Source of the DNA: Acanthopleura granulata
Lineage: Eukaryota; Mollusca; Polyplacophora; Chitonida; Chitonidae
Assembly: GCA_016165875.1 (NCBI GenBank)
Contig: JABBOT010000013.1
Coordinates: forward strand, 17,118,368 to 17,182,367
Reading direction: 5' to 3'
DNA length: 64,000 bases
Part shown: positions 1 to 12,165 of the stretch, piece by piece
Position numbering within the stretch: the first letter of the stretch is position 1
How the letters are laid out: each line of letters starts with the position of its first letter
Notes under the pieces: model-generated
Told to the model about the DNA's origin: nothing
Seen by the model: only the letters and a program-made list of their open reading frames with translations
Database searches by the model: none
Made by a program: the position numbers and the translations under genes

Positions 1-99
1 AAAAAGACAGAGACTTTTCTTCAGTCTTTCAGATCGAATAACGAATAAAGGAGGAGAAGTCCTGTCAAACCTATAAATTGTCTGCCCGATAAATTATCT

Positions 100-230
100 G
101 GTAGAGACCCGCGACGCGAGGGCGACGCGAGGGCGGTGCAGATCGCGGGCCACCATCTCGACCCGCGGGGGCGCTGGACAAGCGGTTGAGAACGGTACAG
201 TACTCGTGTCGCGGTCCGCGATCTAACAAA
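100..230. repeat. GC-rich repeat related to 2308-2422
   Basis: Contains agagacccgcgacgcgaggg, tctcgacccgcgggggcgc and gaacggtacagtactcgtgt. These match parts of the hairpin region at 2290-2425 in an otherwise AT-rich neighbourhood. Confidence 0.55.
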
Positions 231-1619
231 GCTTATTTCACTTAGGCCTGCAATATTAGGCGATTAAGTAGGTCACCTGGAGCCCATTCCGCTTACAGAA
301 ATTGACGTGTTTTTCCGGGACTTACTAAACTGTCATCCATGCTTTTGGATTTTCTTAGTTAGTTCATGTTAAAGTCAGCTCATGATTGAGGCACTGATCA
401 TTAAAAAGATTACAAAATTCTCTTTTGAATGGAAAAACCTGTTTGAATTTGTATGAATTTGTGGTTGAATTATCTTCGTTTGAAATGTGAACTATTTTGC
501 TTTTGACCTGCACCACCTGTCTTTCATCTTGATATGTACCGAATACGTGTCCTAGTAATCATGTGTTGAGCTTAGAGTAGAGGTTAGCAAATGATGGTAT
601 GGGTTAGGGGATCCTGGATTCGAGCCTGTCTTGTCATTTCCATGAAACTGTTTTTCTTTTAAATACGCCATTCTGTAATAGTATCATTTATTTAAACATT
701 TTCAAAAATACACAGTTGATGAAATATCCGTCGATCCTATATGTATATTACATGTTTCATCCACAGGTAGGTCTTTGGCGGTATTGAACTATAGCAATGA
801 TACACATGAGTTGTATTACATTCACATTCTGTAAAACTGGTCCATCTTACAATTCTGTTTACAATTATATTTTAAAGAAACATGAAGTAGAAAATTATTA
901 AATTGATTAGACCCTTAGAAAAGACAGGCCTTACATCAGAGTGCATGGCGTAAAAAGAAAAGCAAAAAAGTCAGTGAAAAAAATTAAAAGTTGGAAACCA
1001 AACAACAGCCTATATGTAGGGTCCGATAAGTTGTTGGGATAACTCGATTGCCGATGACTGGGTTTGCAGTTAACTGATGATTGACATTCGTCACAGATAA
1101 ATTAATTCATTCCTGTCTGCAACGGACAGTGTTAGCCATGGGCACTTTCAGCGTCTTATCATACCTCTTGTTTTTAGTGGTTAGGAAGAAGCGGAGGGAG
1201 CGAGCCCCTTCTTTAGGGGCTGACAGGCTTAGAACATAACCTAATTTTTCACTGGCTGTCAAAGAGCACATTTCCATTCACAAAGCATAGGGTACAGACC
1301 TCGATTACTTTCAGTCCAGGCAGCATTTCCACCATGTTCCAAGTTTCCGAAAACTCTGACGACGCATACGGTGACTACTTCGATCTTCGGTTAAGCTATG
1401 CCGATTTTCGGCCCCTGTGCTGGTACCAGTGTACCGCTCAATACTATTCATGATTCACAGACTTTATCTATTTCTATTCCAAGTTGTGTGTACAAAGTTG
1501 CCTTTAAAATACGGGCAAAAATATGTATTTTTATGTGAAAACTCTACAGTTATGAACTGTTTTTGCCGAGAATAAGTGTAAAAGGCAATAAACAAAAACA
1601 TCTAACACATAATTTGAAT

Positions 1620-1655
1620 AAAATGTGGACTGGGAAGTGTCCCAGTCCACATTTT
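1620..1655. repeat. Perfect 16-bp hairpin with 4-nt loop
   Basis: aaaatgtggactggga, agtg, then its exact reverse complement, followed by T-rich sequence. No gene is nearby, so no role is assigned. Confidence 0.8.
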
Positions 1656-2307
1656 TAAAATAAATTTTTTTCTCTAGTATATTGGCCTTAAATTAACACT
1701 TTAATTTTCCTGGAATATAAAATTTTGAAATGTGAAATATTTTGTGGCCTGTGTTTGCTAGTAATATAGCACACGATGACGTGGTTTGTAAAGTTCATCC
1801 TGCGGGGTATGAGCTGTTACACTGTCTTTACGGATGTTCAAAACGTGACAAACCATATAGTATGTTTCTGTCTGCAGCTTCCTGGCACTCTGCAGGATGG
1901 ATGGGAGCTGTCTATCAGCCGTCTACACCCAGTAAATCAGTGAACTGGCAGGAATCCAATATTCCTGGAGTTTTAAGCGACTAATTCGGTGAATTCATTT
2001 GACAATTGCAGCATTTTGATTCGTTGAAAGATTAGGTAATGTTCTTAACAGAATAAGCCAGCCTCAACCGCTGACACATTACAGATTTAGCTTATCTAAA
2101 ATGAACTCTTCAGGAGAATCTACGAACGTCTGCTACTTATAAACGGGCCATAACTGCCCCCCGCCCCCGACATTTTCTTGAAATCGACATCTTCTTGAAA
2201 TGGTCGCTCTCTTAAAATCAACATTTCCTTGAAATCGGCTCGTAGGCCTAAATGATATAGACTTTGATAGGTCGCGAGGTGCGACTTGAAGCCGGTACAG
2301 TCCTCGT

Positions 2308-2422
2308 TCCCTCGTCCCGCGCCCCCGCTGGTCGAGACCCGCGACACGAGGACGGCACCAATGGCGCGCGTTTTGCACCGTTCTCGTGTCGCGGGTCTCG
2401 ACCCGCGAGGGGCGGGACGAGA
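2308..2422. repeat. GC-rich imperfect hairpin, about 46-bp arms
   Basis: The arm core gtcgagacccgcgacacgag pairs with ctcgtgtcgcgggtctcgac, and the outer parts also pair (cctcgtcccgc / gcgggacgag). The loop is about 22 bases. Related GC-rich strings occur at 100-230. Confidence 0.75.
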
Positions 2423-2513
2423 TGTTCTCGTCCAGCAGTATGATAAAAAGTACGTAATAGAATACAAATGGCATGGTACATCAGTTTAACCCAAATTAAC
2501 CCAAACAGACATC

Positions 2514-2645
2514 ATGCCTCTCAAGAAGAAATCAGTCGAAGAAATACACCAAAAACGACAACAACTAAAGAAGAGAGCTAGCAGAGGTAATTTACCCAGA
2601 GCGACAGTACGGAAATTTCAACACCGACGCCTTCAAAGCAACTAA
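2514..2645 (+). CDS. Small basic ORF, uncertain
   Basis: ATG to TAA encodes 43 residues, beginning MPLKKKSVEEIHQKRQQLKK and ending RRLQSN. It is very rich in Lys, Arg and Gln. It lies about 90 bases after the GC-rich hairpin. I do not recognise it. It might be a fragment of a larger mobile-element protein or chance. Confidence 0.2.
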   Translation: MPLKKKSVEEIHQKRQQLKKRASRGNLPRATVRKFQHRRLQSN

Positions 2646-5600
2646 GAATCGCTCGGGAAGTTCTACCGTCGTGTGACCCACACCTAGTGACTTGACCACG
2701 CACCAAAAATAACTGACCATCCGACCTGACCATAGAGCCTCGTAATGAAAAATGGTCGCCCTAATCCGTCGGAAGATTCTTTTTAATATATAGCACTAAA
2801 TAACACACATTTTTTTCCTCACAGTCACGTATTTATACGTGTTAGCAATCAATGTCTTTTTGCTGTGTAGATGTACTATAATATGAAGTTTTACATGCAT
2901 GCTGAAAGCCTATATATATTATTTAATCTGATATGTAGCTAGAAAAAGACTAATATTCACGCTGGGCAGGTGAAAATACACAGTTAACATAACAGAGGCG
3001 ATCGATAAATGCCAGATCACATAACAAAACCGAAATTAGCCTTTCCATTAACTCTTTAAAAAAACCACACAACTTTTCAATCCCAACCAGCTGATTAGTT
3101 CATAAATGAAAAAACTTTTAATATAAACACAGCCCCATCCATATATTTTATTTTTTCTGTAATTCGGCATTTTTGTAAACATATGGCCTGAAATGAAACT
3201 CCCGTTTTCTTCACTTACTCTCTCTTCACTTATCATGTAAAAAATAACACTACACGCTATGCTGTAAATGTGTGTAATAACAGTACGAAAAAAAAATGCA
3301 AAAAACTTACAGTTTATCACGCTTTGCATGCTACATCCGACGATGGCGTTTCATGTTGGACATACATATGGCTGACCTGCTTATCATAATCTTCACAAGG
3401 ATACAAAGGCCTTGCCGACTGACGAACTTCACGATTGTGCCGATTTAGAGTATAACACACTCCAACACAAACCACATACAAATACCACACTGGACTTTTA
3501 CCCATGGCTACATTTTGTATCTATAACTTTATATATATATAAACATATATATATATATCCTCCCATCATAAAAGCCAATTTCTACTAGAGGCGACTCGAC
3601 AAACCACAACCGCAAATCACAAAGTCATGAAGTTTTGTCAATTTCAGCGACACGATGTCGCTGAGCAGGCACCTTCTCGTTGCGTAAAAGCATGGAAACG
3701 GACGATGTCTTTAAATGTCAACTCAGATGCCGGATTTCATATTTGTAGACTCTTCGTTAACTGTCCACCTTTTCAACCCCCGTCATTTAGGGATCCTCCA
3801 TTTTCAAGGCTTTCCATTTTCTCAGTGTGATACCTAAGCAAATTGTAAGTCTTGAAGAGTAAATGGCGACTGTGTAAACCAAAATTTACAATAGCAATAC
3901 TTAATATATCCCGTATTTCCTATTTTTAGCCAAAACAACATCATTAATTGTTATGGTGCGTAAAGAAACATCAGATAGTTAGGCCTTAAATATCAAATCA
4001 GTTAATTCAAAATGTACGCCTAGTTTATGTTGTATGTAAATCTATGTATAGACTTTCGTCTTAACTGTGAAAAACAGTTGCTAATTTGGTAGCTCTGGAC
4101 ATTATATTATGTATATGCATTCTAGTATATATTTGCATAGGTCTTTTACTGTGATGAATAATATTTTTTCCATATCAGACCGAGTAAGTATCGGGACATT
4201 TTGCGGTAAAAAAATGTGTTTGAAAATTCCGAAAGGACCATTTTATCGTTCCGAGACAATTGATTTCAGGGTAGATTCATAAAGCACACAGCCGAAATCT
4301 CTTTTCAATACCGAAAAATAAATACCTTCCTCTAAAAAGGTTGGTAACTTTGAAAATAATTTTAAGCAATCAGAACGCAGAATTAGTTAAATGCGGATAT
4401 GGCATGAATCGAGCCGGTAAGTCATTACTACATTATCTCTTCATTGAGCACAACGCTACTACTCTTACACATACGAATTCAACTCGAATACCGACTTGTT
4501 TTATAAATGCTTAGACCAGAACGAAGCGCTGGGGGGATGCTACAGCACATCGAATACAAACAAGAAGGATCCCGATTCACTCAGCCAGCTTGGGGTCTGT
4601 AAAATGTCGATGTCTTCTGACAGCTATGGGAGCTTACGTCGATTAAGCATATGTTTGTTAGAGTATGTATAAAATATTATCAGATGGTACTTTTTTGTAA
4701 ATCTTCAAAACATTACTCTCTTTGCTATAATTTATACGCTATGCTTCTCCTATATTTTCATTTAATGTCTATATGCAGTATGAAATTATCAGTTTCGCTA
4801 CTGGTACGTGTATTTAAATTTAAACAGTGGCAAAACATAAGTGGAAATTCGAATTTATAGATCTTTGTTAGAGAGGGCTTTTATATCGAATTTCGTGAGT
4901 GTTGTCTTTAGCTTTTCTGCCTCATTTCTACGCATATAATCGTCAGTTCTTGTATTAAATCGCAGATGAAACTGGACAGTTGTAACTATTTATTTATTTA
5001 CTGATGTGTTATTTTGTACTTTTGCAAGGTTGCAATTTTATCGGAGCGGTAACTGGAATCTCTAAAAACTTTAAAACTAACCAGGGGTATACAAATTAAC
5101 TTGACATTTTCCCTTTAATCTACATTCCTGTAAAAAAGTTAGTTTTGTCATACAAATTTTTCAAATAGTTACCAAATATACTGTTAATGTGTTGTCTATT
5201 TTCACAGCAATTGACGTCTGCGAAAAGGGGGGTGCCAACGGACACCCTCAATAATATGGGGTGAGCAAGTATATCTTTGCTGTTCCCGCCCCATATTTAG
5301 TCTTCAGTATTGTTAAACACAAATTAAACAAGTAGCAAAAAGACTCAGTGTGAAACATTATTGTAAATCGACCCAGAGTTATATGAACACGCCGATTAAA
5401 TTCTGTAGTATATATGAAGTACGGCGTGGAAATCGAAATAACAATTCGATACATTCTATCACGTAATGAAGATTCTCTTCATGTTGTTACGGCGCATTTT
5501 TGTGCTACCAGTGTATCAAACTTGTCATAATGCAGTGTATTACGGAGCAGTAAAAGTGACATGGTGGAAATCCATTCTGGAGGAGCAAATAAATAGAAGT

Positions 5601-7130
5601 CGGCGGCCCACGTTTCAGATTCTGGACCCCGTGTTTAAAAGACGAGGACCCGTTGTGATAGACTAATCCTGTTCAGTGCTACTGGTTATGCTATAGACCT
5701 TATACTTAGAGGTTACAGTGCCGGGTACTTAATGCCAACCTGCCTTGCAGGAACTGTTGCAGTTTGCGAATTATTACGTTCACAGTCCTCAATTCTCTCT
5801 CTCCTTGTATATACAACGAGGGTCGCCACCACAAAAACGATTTATTTATGAATGAAGTGAACATTCAACTGCGTCATACCGATCTACCGATATAAACCAT
5901 ACATAACCGTTCACACAAGGTTGGCAAACTAGGCCTTGCATACATTCTAAATGCCTATACAGCTTGCCTTAGTTCCACCAGAGCTGAATTAAGTAATCGA
6001 ATAATTTATTTCTCACATTTAGCTTTCACTCTGCGTGCTCTTGTAGTCCTCTTGCAGGTTTTTTATGGTAGGTCCTACATAATTCAAGAGTGGCTTCGTC
6101 GCCTTAGCTGTTGCGGTTGCCTCTTAAAGAAGTCAACTATATGTATAAATATATTTTAACAGTCAATGTCTCTTAAAATAAACTGATTTATAAGCTGTCT
6201 CGTTGATAATGAGAAATATGTATCGCCAGCCTAAAACAAATAAGTTGGCATAAGCCGTGTACACCCGCGTTCCTTTGAATCTGGTCACTCGTCCCTTATA
6301 GTGGTGGTCATAACGCAAACAAGTAGTTCACAAGCATCGAATTGATTAGCCCTGGTATGTCACTATATGGACGGAGTGTTGACCATTCTGATATTTCGCA
6401 ATGTCTATTAACTGTTACTCGTCAAGGCTCGGTCCACATAGCGCCATACCACGGCTAGGAATTGACTTGTGTTTAGGTGATCTCGCCCATTTTAATCTAT
6501 GTTCTCAAAAATCAAAGTTATTTCTCCTATTCTGTACCGCAGAATAGAAAGTCACTGATTTTGAAAGTCGGATGATGCTGTATAAAAACTACATTTACAC
6601 TGGATCCCCGATTCTAATCTTGGAATCCCGACCCTCGGAGCGTGATTTGAATCTGGTACTTTTTTCAAAGACTATCACTTTCAGGACTCTTTAGACGCCG
6701 GCACTCGGTTCCCAACTTTGAATGGCAGGGGAATCGTCAATACCGCAATCTTCCAGTGCCTAAGCGGCCGTTGGACTCTCACCAAATATGCTGCTATAGA
6801 CGCCTTTTTTCTACTCCCCACATTCATTTTTTTAAAAGTTCATTCTCAGTGTTACTAATCGGCCATGGTAGTTTTCATGCAGATCCCAACTCCCATGCAG
6901 TGCCTCCGAAACTGACTGAGAACTCATTCTCACAGGACCTTCTGGGGCCAAGACGGTCCTGTGTCATTGCCTTTTGTGTGGGGATGGACTTTTATACCGT
7001 ACTCGAAGTGCCCAATTTCAATCTTTTAAAACTTTTATTCATCGTGCTATTTAACGGCTTAGTACTTTTTAGATCCCAACTCTCAGTGCCTCCAAAAGGT
7101 TGAGAACTCTTTTTCGGCAATCAAACGCAC

Positions 7131-7190
7131 CCTAAGTGAAATATTCTTGTGTACGGCGTAAAACACCAATCAAATAAATAAGTAAATAAA
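7131..7190 (+). repeat. RUDI-like SINE, 3' end fragment
   Basis: Contains aagtgaaatattcttg, the tacggcgtaaaacaccaat core and the aaataaata tail. The 5' part is missing. Confidence 0.75.
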
Positions 7191-7341
7191 TTGTGAGAAA
7201 ACTTTTACTGAAGCTCGTAAGGTACGGTGAACGTTGAAGGAAACTATTTAAAAAAAGCCTGATTACCTGTTAAACAAATAAGAAATAACTGATTTAGATA
7301 TTTTACTAACACTTTACCTTCGGCGTTAAATCCGATTGGTA

Positions 7342-8240
7342 GGTGCCGCCTTGGGCGTCATCTTCGTGGTTTCTGCTGGGGTGGTTTTAACTTTTGTGCA
7401 TCATTATCACATATGAGGAGTTTATCATGAGCGATAATAGCACAGTAGTCGTGTTACAAGTTGTGGTGGCTGAATGGGTTAGCGCGCTAGCACATCGCAA
7501 TGACCTAGAAGTCCCCCCTCCAACCAGTGTGAGTTCAAGTCCTGTTCATGCTGGCTTCCTCTCCGGCCGTGCCTGGAAAGGTCTGCCAGCAACCTGCTGA
7601 TGGTCATGGGTGACCCCCGGGTTCTGTCTGGTTTCCTCTCACCATAATGCTTGCCGCCGTCGTGTAAGTGCACTTGATTACGGTGTAAAACATCAGTCGA
7701 ATAAAATAAATAAATAAAATGAGCGATAATAGCACAGTGGTTGTCTGTTACACAATGAACAGTCATGGATGAAGTCGTATACTACGGCAATGATTTGTAT
7801 TGCCTTTTCCTTGCCAGTGCCCGTGATGATCTGGCTGTTCGGTAAGATGTTCACGTCCGGGAGGGAAGGGTGCCACACAGGAGCGACGCTCAAGATCTGC
7901 TGCAAGAATGGCGGTCGTCTCCATCATGTTTGTCATTTTCATCATACCGCTTATGATTTACATCATGGTGAATCAGAATATCACCTTTTCAATGGACAAG
8001 GAAACCTATACCATCCAATGGTTTCTGTGTACATTACAGTACGTGAACCACGCCTCAAACTCTGTTGTCTAATTTCTGATGTCTGAAAGCTTTTCGCCAA
8101 GTGTTTAAGTTTGTGTTTTGCAGATGTCACCGACTGAACCAGAACATGGTGGGAGAACACTATGGCATTTTTCGCCAACCGTTTAAGTCTGTGTTTTGTA
8201 GATGCCACAAACTGAACCCCACAATCCCACAATTAATGCT
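7342..8240 (+). pseudogene. Class A GPCR pseudogene, split by a SINE
   Basis: Pieces of a rhodopsin-type receptor lie in order but in shifting frames. A TM4-like GAALGVIFVVSAGVVLTF (7342-7395) comes first, then an ECL2-like stretch with TYEEFIMSDNSTVVV and VCYTMNSHG, broken by a SINE. TM5 follows (SYTTAMICIAFSLPVPVMIW, near 7770-7835), then an Arg-rich loop 3 and TM6 (ERRSRSAARMAVVSIMFVIF, from about 7881). A TM7-like WFLCTLQYVNHASNSVV ends in TAA at 8070, where family members have Y. Helix 8 (FRQVFKFVFCRCHRLN, near 8093) is one base out of frame. There are at least four frameshifts plus a stop, so it is dead. The ligand class cannot be named. TM1-TM3 were not seen upstream. Confidence 0.75.
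7427..7738 (+). mobile_element. Full-length RUDI-like SINE with 20-bp target-site duplication
   Basis: The SINE body is 7447-7718, flanked by identical 20-bp repeats at 7427-7446 and 7719-7738. It has a tRNA-like head (A box near 7468, ttagcgcgctagc; B box gagttcaagtcc near 7530). The central conserved body (ctggcttcctctccggccg, cagcaacctgc) and a 3' end with cggtgtaaaacatcag plus an A/T tail complete it. It landed inside the GPCR pseudogene. Confidence 0.9.
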
Positions 8241-8660
8241 TCCCAGTCAGGAGGGACGAAGCTAGATCCTTTCTATGTTTAGAGATATTTTCTTTTGTTC
8301 CCCCGGGCTGCCCGTTTTCATTTTTTCTGCTTGATAGATGGTATACTTTTTTTTTAGCACAGGCTTCAAAATTTCATTCCAGGTATACATTTGTGTGTTT
8401 TTAGGAAATGCAGGCGGATGCACACTAGGCAAAAGTAGTGATAAATCAGGGCTCACCGATCTGTCATTAGGTGGGCTTGACCTCTGTCAGCTGTTTGTCA
8501 AATCTGCGAAAAATTTCATCGGTCATGCCCTATCAGAAATTTGACTGGAGTTTCCTCAGGGGACAAGGGCTATGAGACCCGGAGGGTTTATGGCTTGCAG
8601 ATTTAGGGACAGTGCAGTGAGGCCAAACGTTAACATGTAAGTGAATCGGAAATTAATTGT

Positions 8661-8735
8661 GAACATTATGGCATATTTCGCTAAGCGTTTAAGTCTGTGT
8701 TTTGTAGATGTCAATGATTAAACCAGTAATATGGC
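8661..8735 (+). pseudogene. Extra decayed copy of the GPCR C-tail
   Basis: A third copy of the helix-8 segment, reading YGIFR, stop, AFKSVFCRC. It matches the second copy at 8155-8222 from gaaca.tatggca onward. It shows local duplication of the receptor's C-tail region. Confidence 0.6.
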
Positions 8736-9122
8736 TGTTGATCATTATGACAGGATTCTCCTGGACGGTGGAAAGTGAACCTGTGGGCTTTTTCCTTTCT
8801 GGACATTCTTAAACTTATCGGAAGTGTGGTCCAATAAAATCAAACGTTCTGAGGCGATCTTCATCATATCTCACTATCTTGTTTCTATTCTGAATTTATC
8901 TACATTGAGTTTCAAAAAAAATACTGAGCTCGAACATCATATCACAAAATGAAATATACACGCACCTGATTTTATTATTTAAAAAGCCGTGATTATATCC
9001 ATTTTTTATTTTGCAATAAAATAATAAAAAGAATAATTGTATAACCGAGGTAGTTGAATAATTCAAGTTATTTTGATATAGTGGTAGGTTTTAATGTTTA
9101 TGACCACTCAACTGTATTTATG

Positions 9123-9303
9123 TTATTTATTTATTTGATTGGTATTTTACGCCGCACTCAAGAATATTTCACTTATACGACGGCGGCCAACATTGTGGTG
9201 GAAGGAAATTGGGCAGAGCCCGGGGGAAATCCACGACCATCCGCAGGTTGCTGGCAGACCTTCCCACATACGCCACATATGGACTTGAAGTCACAGTGAC
9301 CGT
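9123..9303 (-). repeat. RUDI-like SINE, 5' truncated
   Basis: Read from the A/T tail at 9123: ttttacgccgcactcaag, then gggcagagcccgggggaaa, then gcaggttgctggcagacc. It lacks the tRNA head. Confidence 0.85.
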
Positions 9304-9949
9304 TCTCAACTGTACGAACATATGTATATATACATACAATAAGCGTACGTCCAGTATTTTCTATATTAATAAGACGCTTATTGATAAGTATACATTAAAA
9401 CAACAGGACATCGTCTGTATATATATAGGCAGTATGTCATTACAAGATCAAAGGAATGTCACACATACACACTGCAGAATAGAAGGAGCCCCAACTATTA
9501 ACAGATCCTATTGGTGCACTGAGTGTCTCCGAACCCTGGTTCATTTGCATTGTTTTCCAGTTTGCCAAATGTAGAAACAACACAACATTGGGAGTAAGTT
9601 TAGGCCATTGGCCACTTGTATTTACATGAACACTTAAAATAAATTTTAAAAAGCCTAACCGAGACAAACTGACAAAAAGCAGTATTTCACGGTGCGGCTA
9701 TATGCCATCATTTACCAACTATCACACTGCACGTTATCGCTACTGCCTTGTTGCTTTTCATATCGTACAGTAATTCCCTTGCAATAACCGTATATTTTAG
9801 AATGTGGCAGTAAAGTTTTAATGCTGGCCGAATGAATGAACATGTTTATTAGATGATGCCATCTCGAGCTAATGTCGCTGTGTGACGATTATTTTGCACA
9901 GACGTTCATATTAGATTATTTTCCTTCTGATATACATTGCGATCAAAAT

Positions 9950-10150
9950 TAGTATTTTACGCCGCACTCAAGAATATTTCACTCACCAGCATTGTGGTGG
10001 GAGGATACCGAGCAGAGCCTAGAGGAAACCCTCCACCATCCGCAGGTTTCTAGCAGACATTCCCATTTACAAGCGGAGAGGTCAGCATGGGCTGGGCTTA
10101 AACACACAGTGACCTTGTTGGTGAGAGGCACGTGGGTCATTGATCTACTC
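9950..10150 (-). repeat. RUDI-like SINE
   Basis: Contains ttttacgccgcactcaag and ccgcaggtttctagcaga near the left, and ttggtgagaggc with gggtcattga near the tRNA end. Diverged and slightly deleted. Confidence 0.82.
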
Positions 10151-11878
10151 CAGTGAAGGATATATAGATATGAAGTCAGTGTGACTAACGTCATATTACC
10201 ACAAATAACACTTTAGGCCTACACGTGATAAACAATTCAAAGTAAACAACAACAAAGCAAATTAATAAACAATTGAAACATACGGCTGAACAGCATGGAG
10301 GCCTTTGCCCACATTTCTTTAATTATAGACTCATAATCAATATCTATATGAAACGATTCCCAGTCCTCTATCTAAATGTACAAGAAAAAGTAGACTTACA
10401 TCGCAAAAAGTATTTTGAAAACATATACAGGTACCAATATATACCTACCAATATATATACCATAGGCATCAAACAAAGTTTAATTTGTGTTTTAATTTGA
10501 CATGAAAACCTATAGAGGTTTGTTCAGATATACGAACACTTATATACTGGTATATTAAAACGTGTTATTTGCACAACAAAGAAATACACGTGTAAAAGAA
10601 AAACAATATACTACTTTATGCGCAAAAATAAAGCCATTGTATGAATAATGTTTTATCTGAATCGCCATGCTGCTAACTAAATAGGACAGCCGAGAAGGGC
10701 TAAAGCTAGGTTACACAAAACAAATTCTCAAATCGTTGAATGCTACAACAAATTCAGCCACAGCCTTTAATAGGTCTATATTATCTTCCCACTAATATAA
10801 ATGTAACATACAAGAGACTGTTAGAAGATGATAATTTGTCGAAGTTGGCTACAACAACAACACTAATAATCAACTAACACAACAGAAGTTGTGGGCCTAT
10901 TTTCGATTTTGACAGGCGTTTCACGAATTGTTTGTTAGCAAGGGGATTTTTCCCCTTGTTACACATTTCAGCGACAGAATAGCGAGTAAACAACAAATTT
11001 CAATATGTTGGAATTAAGTTAACAATTAACGTTTGTGATTTTACCTGCTTATTTATTTACCATAAACTGAAGGCCTACGTGGTGGAGAGTGCTAGAGTAA
11101 ACCTTGGACCATGACTGGGTAGTCTATATAGCTGTTTTTAGGGTACAAAGGCTAAAGTGTTTTCCACATCGTCCAGTGTGACAGTTTTATAGGCCTATAA
11201 TAGCTCTATTTTTGATTAGGCATGTTGATATTTGAACATCTATTTATCCGACACAAATCTTAAAATAATAAAAAAAGCAACATAGTGTACAGAATATGGA
11301 ACTTCCTCTGTCTGTACATTGCCAGCTTGGTCCAGTTGGTTGCCACCATGCTTCCTTCGTGACGTCATCGCCAACAGAACCTTGACATCCTAGCATGGCA
11401 AGTCAGCTCGTAACAGCTCATAGGTGTCCCAAAGAGTTAATCAAACCTTTAATTAAACTTGAAACATTTGTCAGTCATACATGTTGTAGTGATATTTAGT
11501 TGACATGTGCTGGTACAGAAGCACTGGTTCAATATTTATGCCCAAAGTATAAATGTCACGTAAACCCTAAATTATATCTTCAATTACATATGGACATGAC
11601 AAGGAATCCAAAGTTAGGGACTCACTTTGCAGCAACATGGCGGCAAAACTATAACGTTAACATGACGCAATACGTTCAACACCATCGACTCTTTACACTA
11701 GTACTTGTTCTATGAGCAGTATCTGAAGAAACAAGAGAATATTCATTTTGTTGACTCTGAAAGTATTAACCGCATGTCATGTCAACACCAAAGAGGTGGA
11801 AATATTGGGCAGACCCACTGAAGAGCTTGACATAATACAGAATGAAGGTTTCTTCGATTTCACAACCACAGCGAATAG

Positions 11879-12165
11879 CTAAGCTTCTGGGTTTACTGCT
11901 GGTGGATTAACATGTATTTCTGTTTCCTGATCTTTTGCATCTACGCTATTTGAGTCAGCTTTGTCCCGTCGCACGAAGCTTATATACGCTAGGACGTAGA
12001 AGAAGATATAAGCTAGGCTTAGACCGGCGTCGATGCTGTGGTATTTAAAACGGAAATCTGCGAGGTCGTACACTTCGCACGAACCCTTACGTGAACAGGA
12101 AGTACTCCACAGCCTGCATGTGCTGTCGATGACGTAACCCATCACGACTGGACCCAGAAACCAAC
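11879..12165 (-). CDS. SLCO-A exon 9 (C-terminus)
   Basis: Encodes GWFLGPVVMGYVIDSTC, a loop with CSRKGSCEVYD and FRFKYHSID, the last helix (SLAYIFFYVLAYISF) and a hydrophilic tail ending in NPEA and TAG. The acceptor is ccttcag. No clear polyadenylation signal was found in the first 300 bases beyond the stop. Confidence 0.93.

Larger units (their letters stand above)
1..7130. other. Gene-poor stretch, left end
   Basis: No coding exon that I can support. Contents are the GC-rich repeats at 100-230 and 2308-2422, the hairpin at 1620, and a TA microsatellite at about 3520-3556. Also present is a loose internal duplication around 6850-7105, where atcccaact..gtgcctcc..tgagaactc occurs twice. Confidence 0.5.
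8740..11878. other. Intergenic stretch downstream of SLCO-A
   Basis: AT-rich DNA with two RUDI-like SINEs (9123, 9950) and short TA-rich runs. No exon recognised. The 3' UTR of SLCO-A should lie at its right end. Confidence 0.5.
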
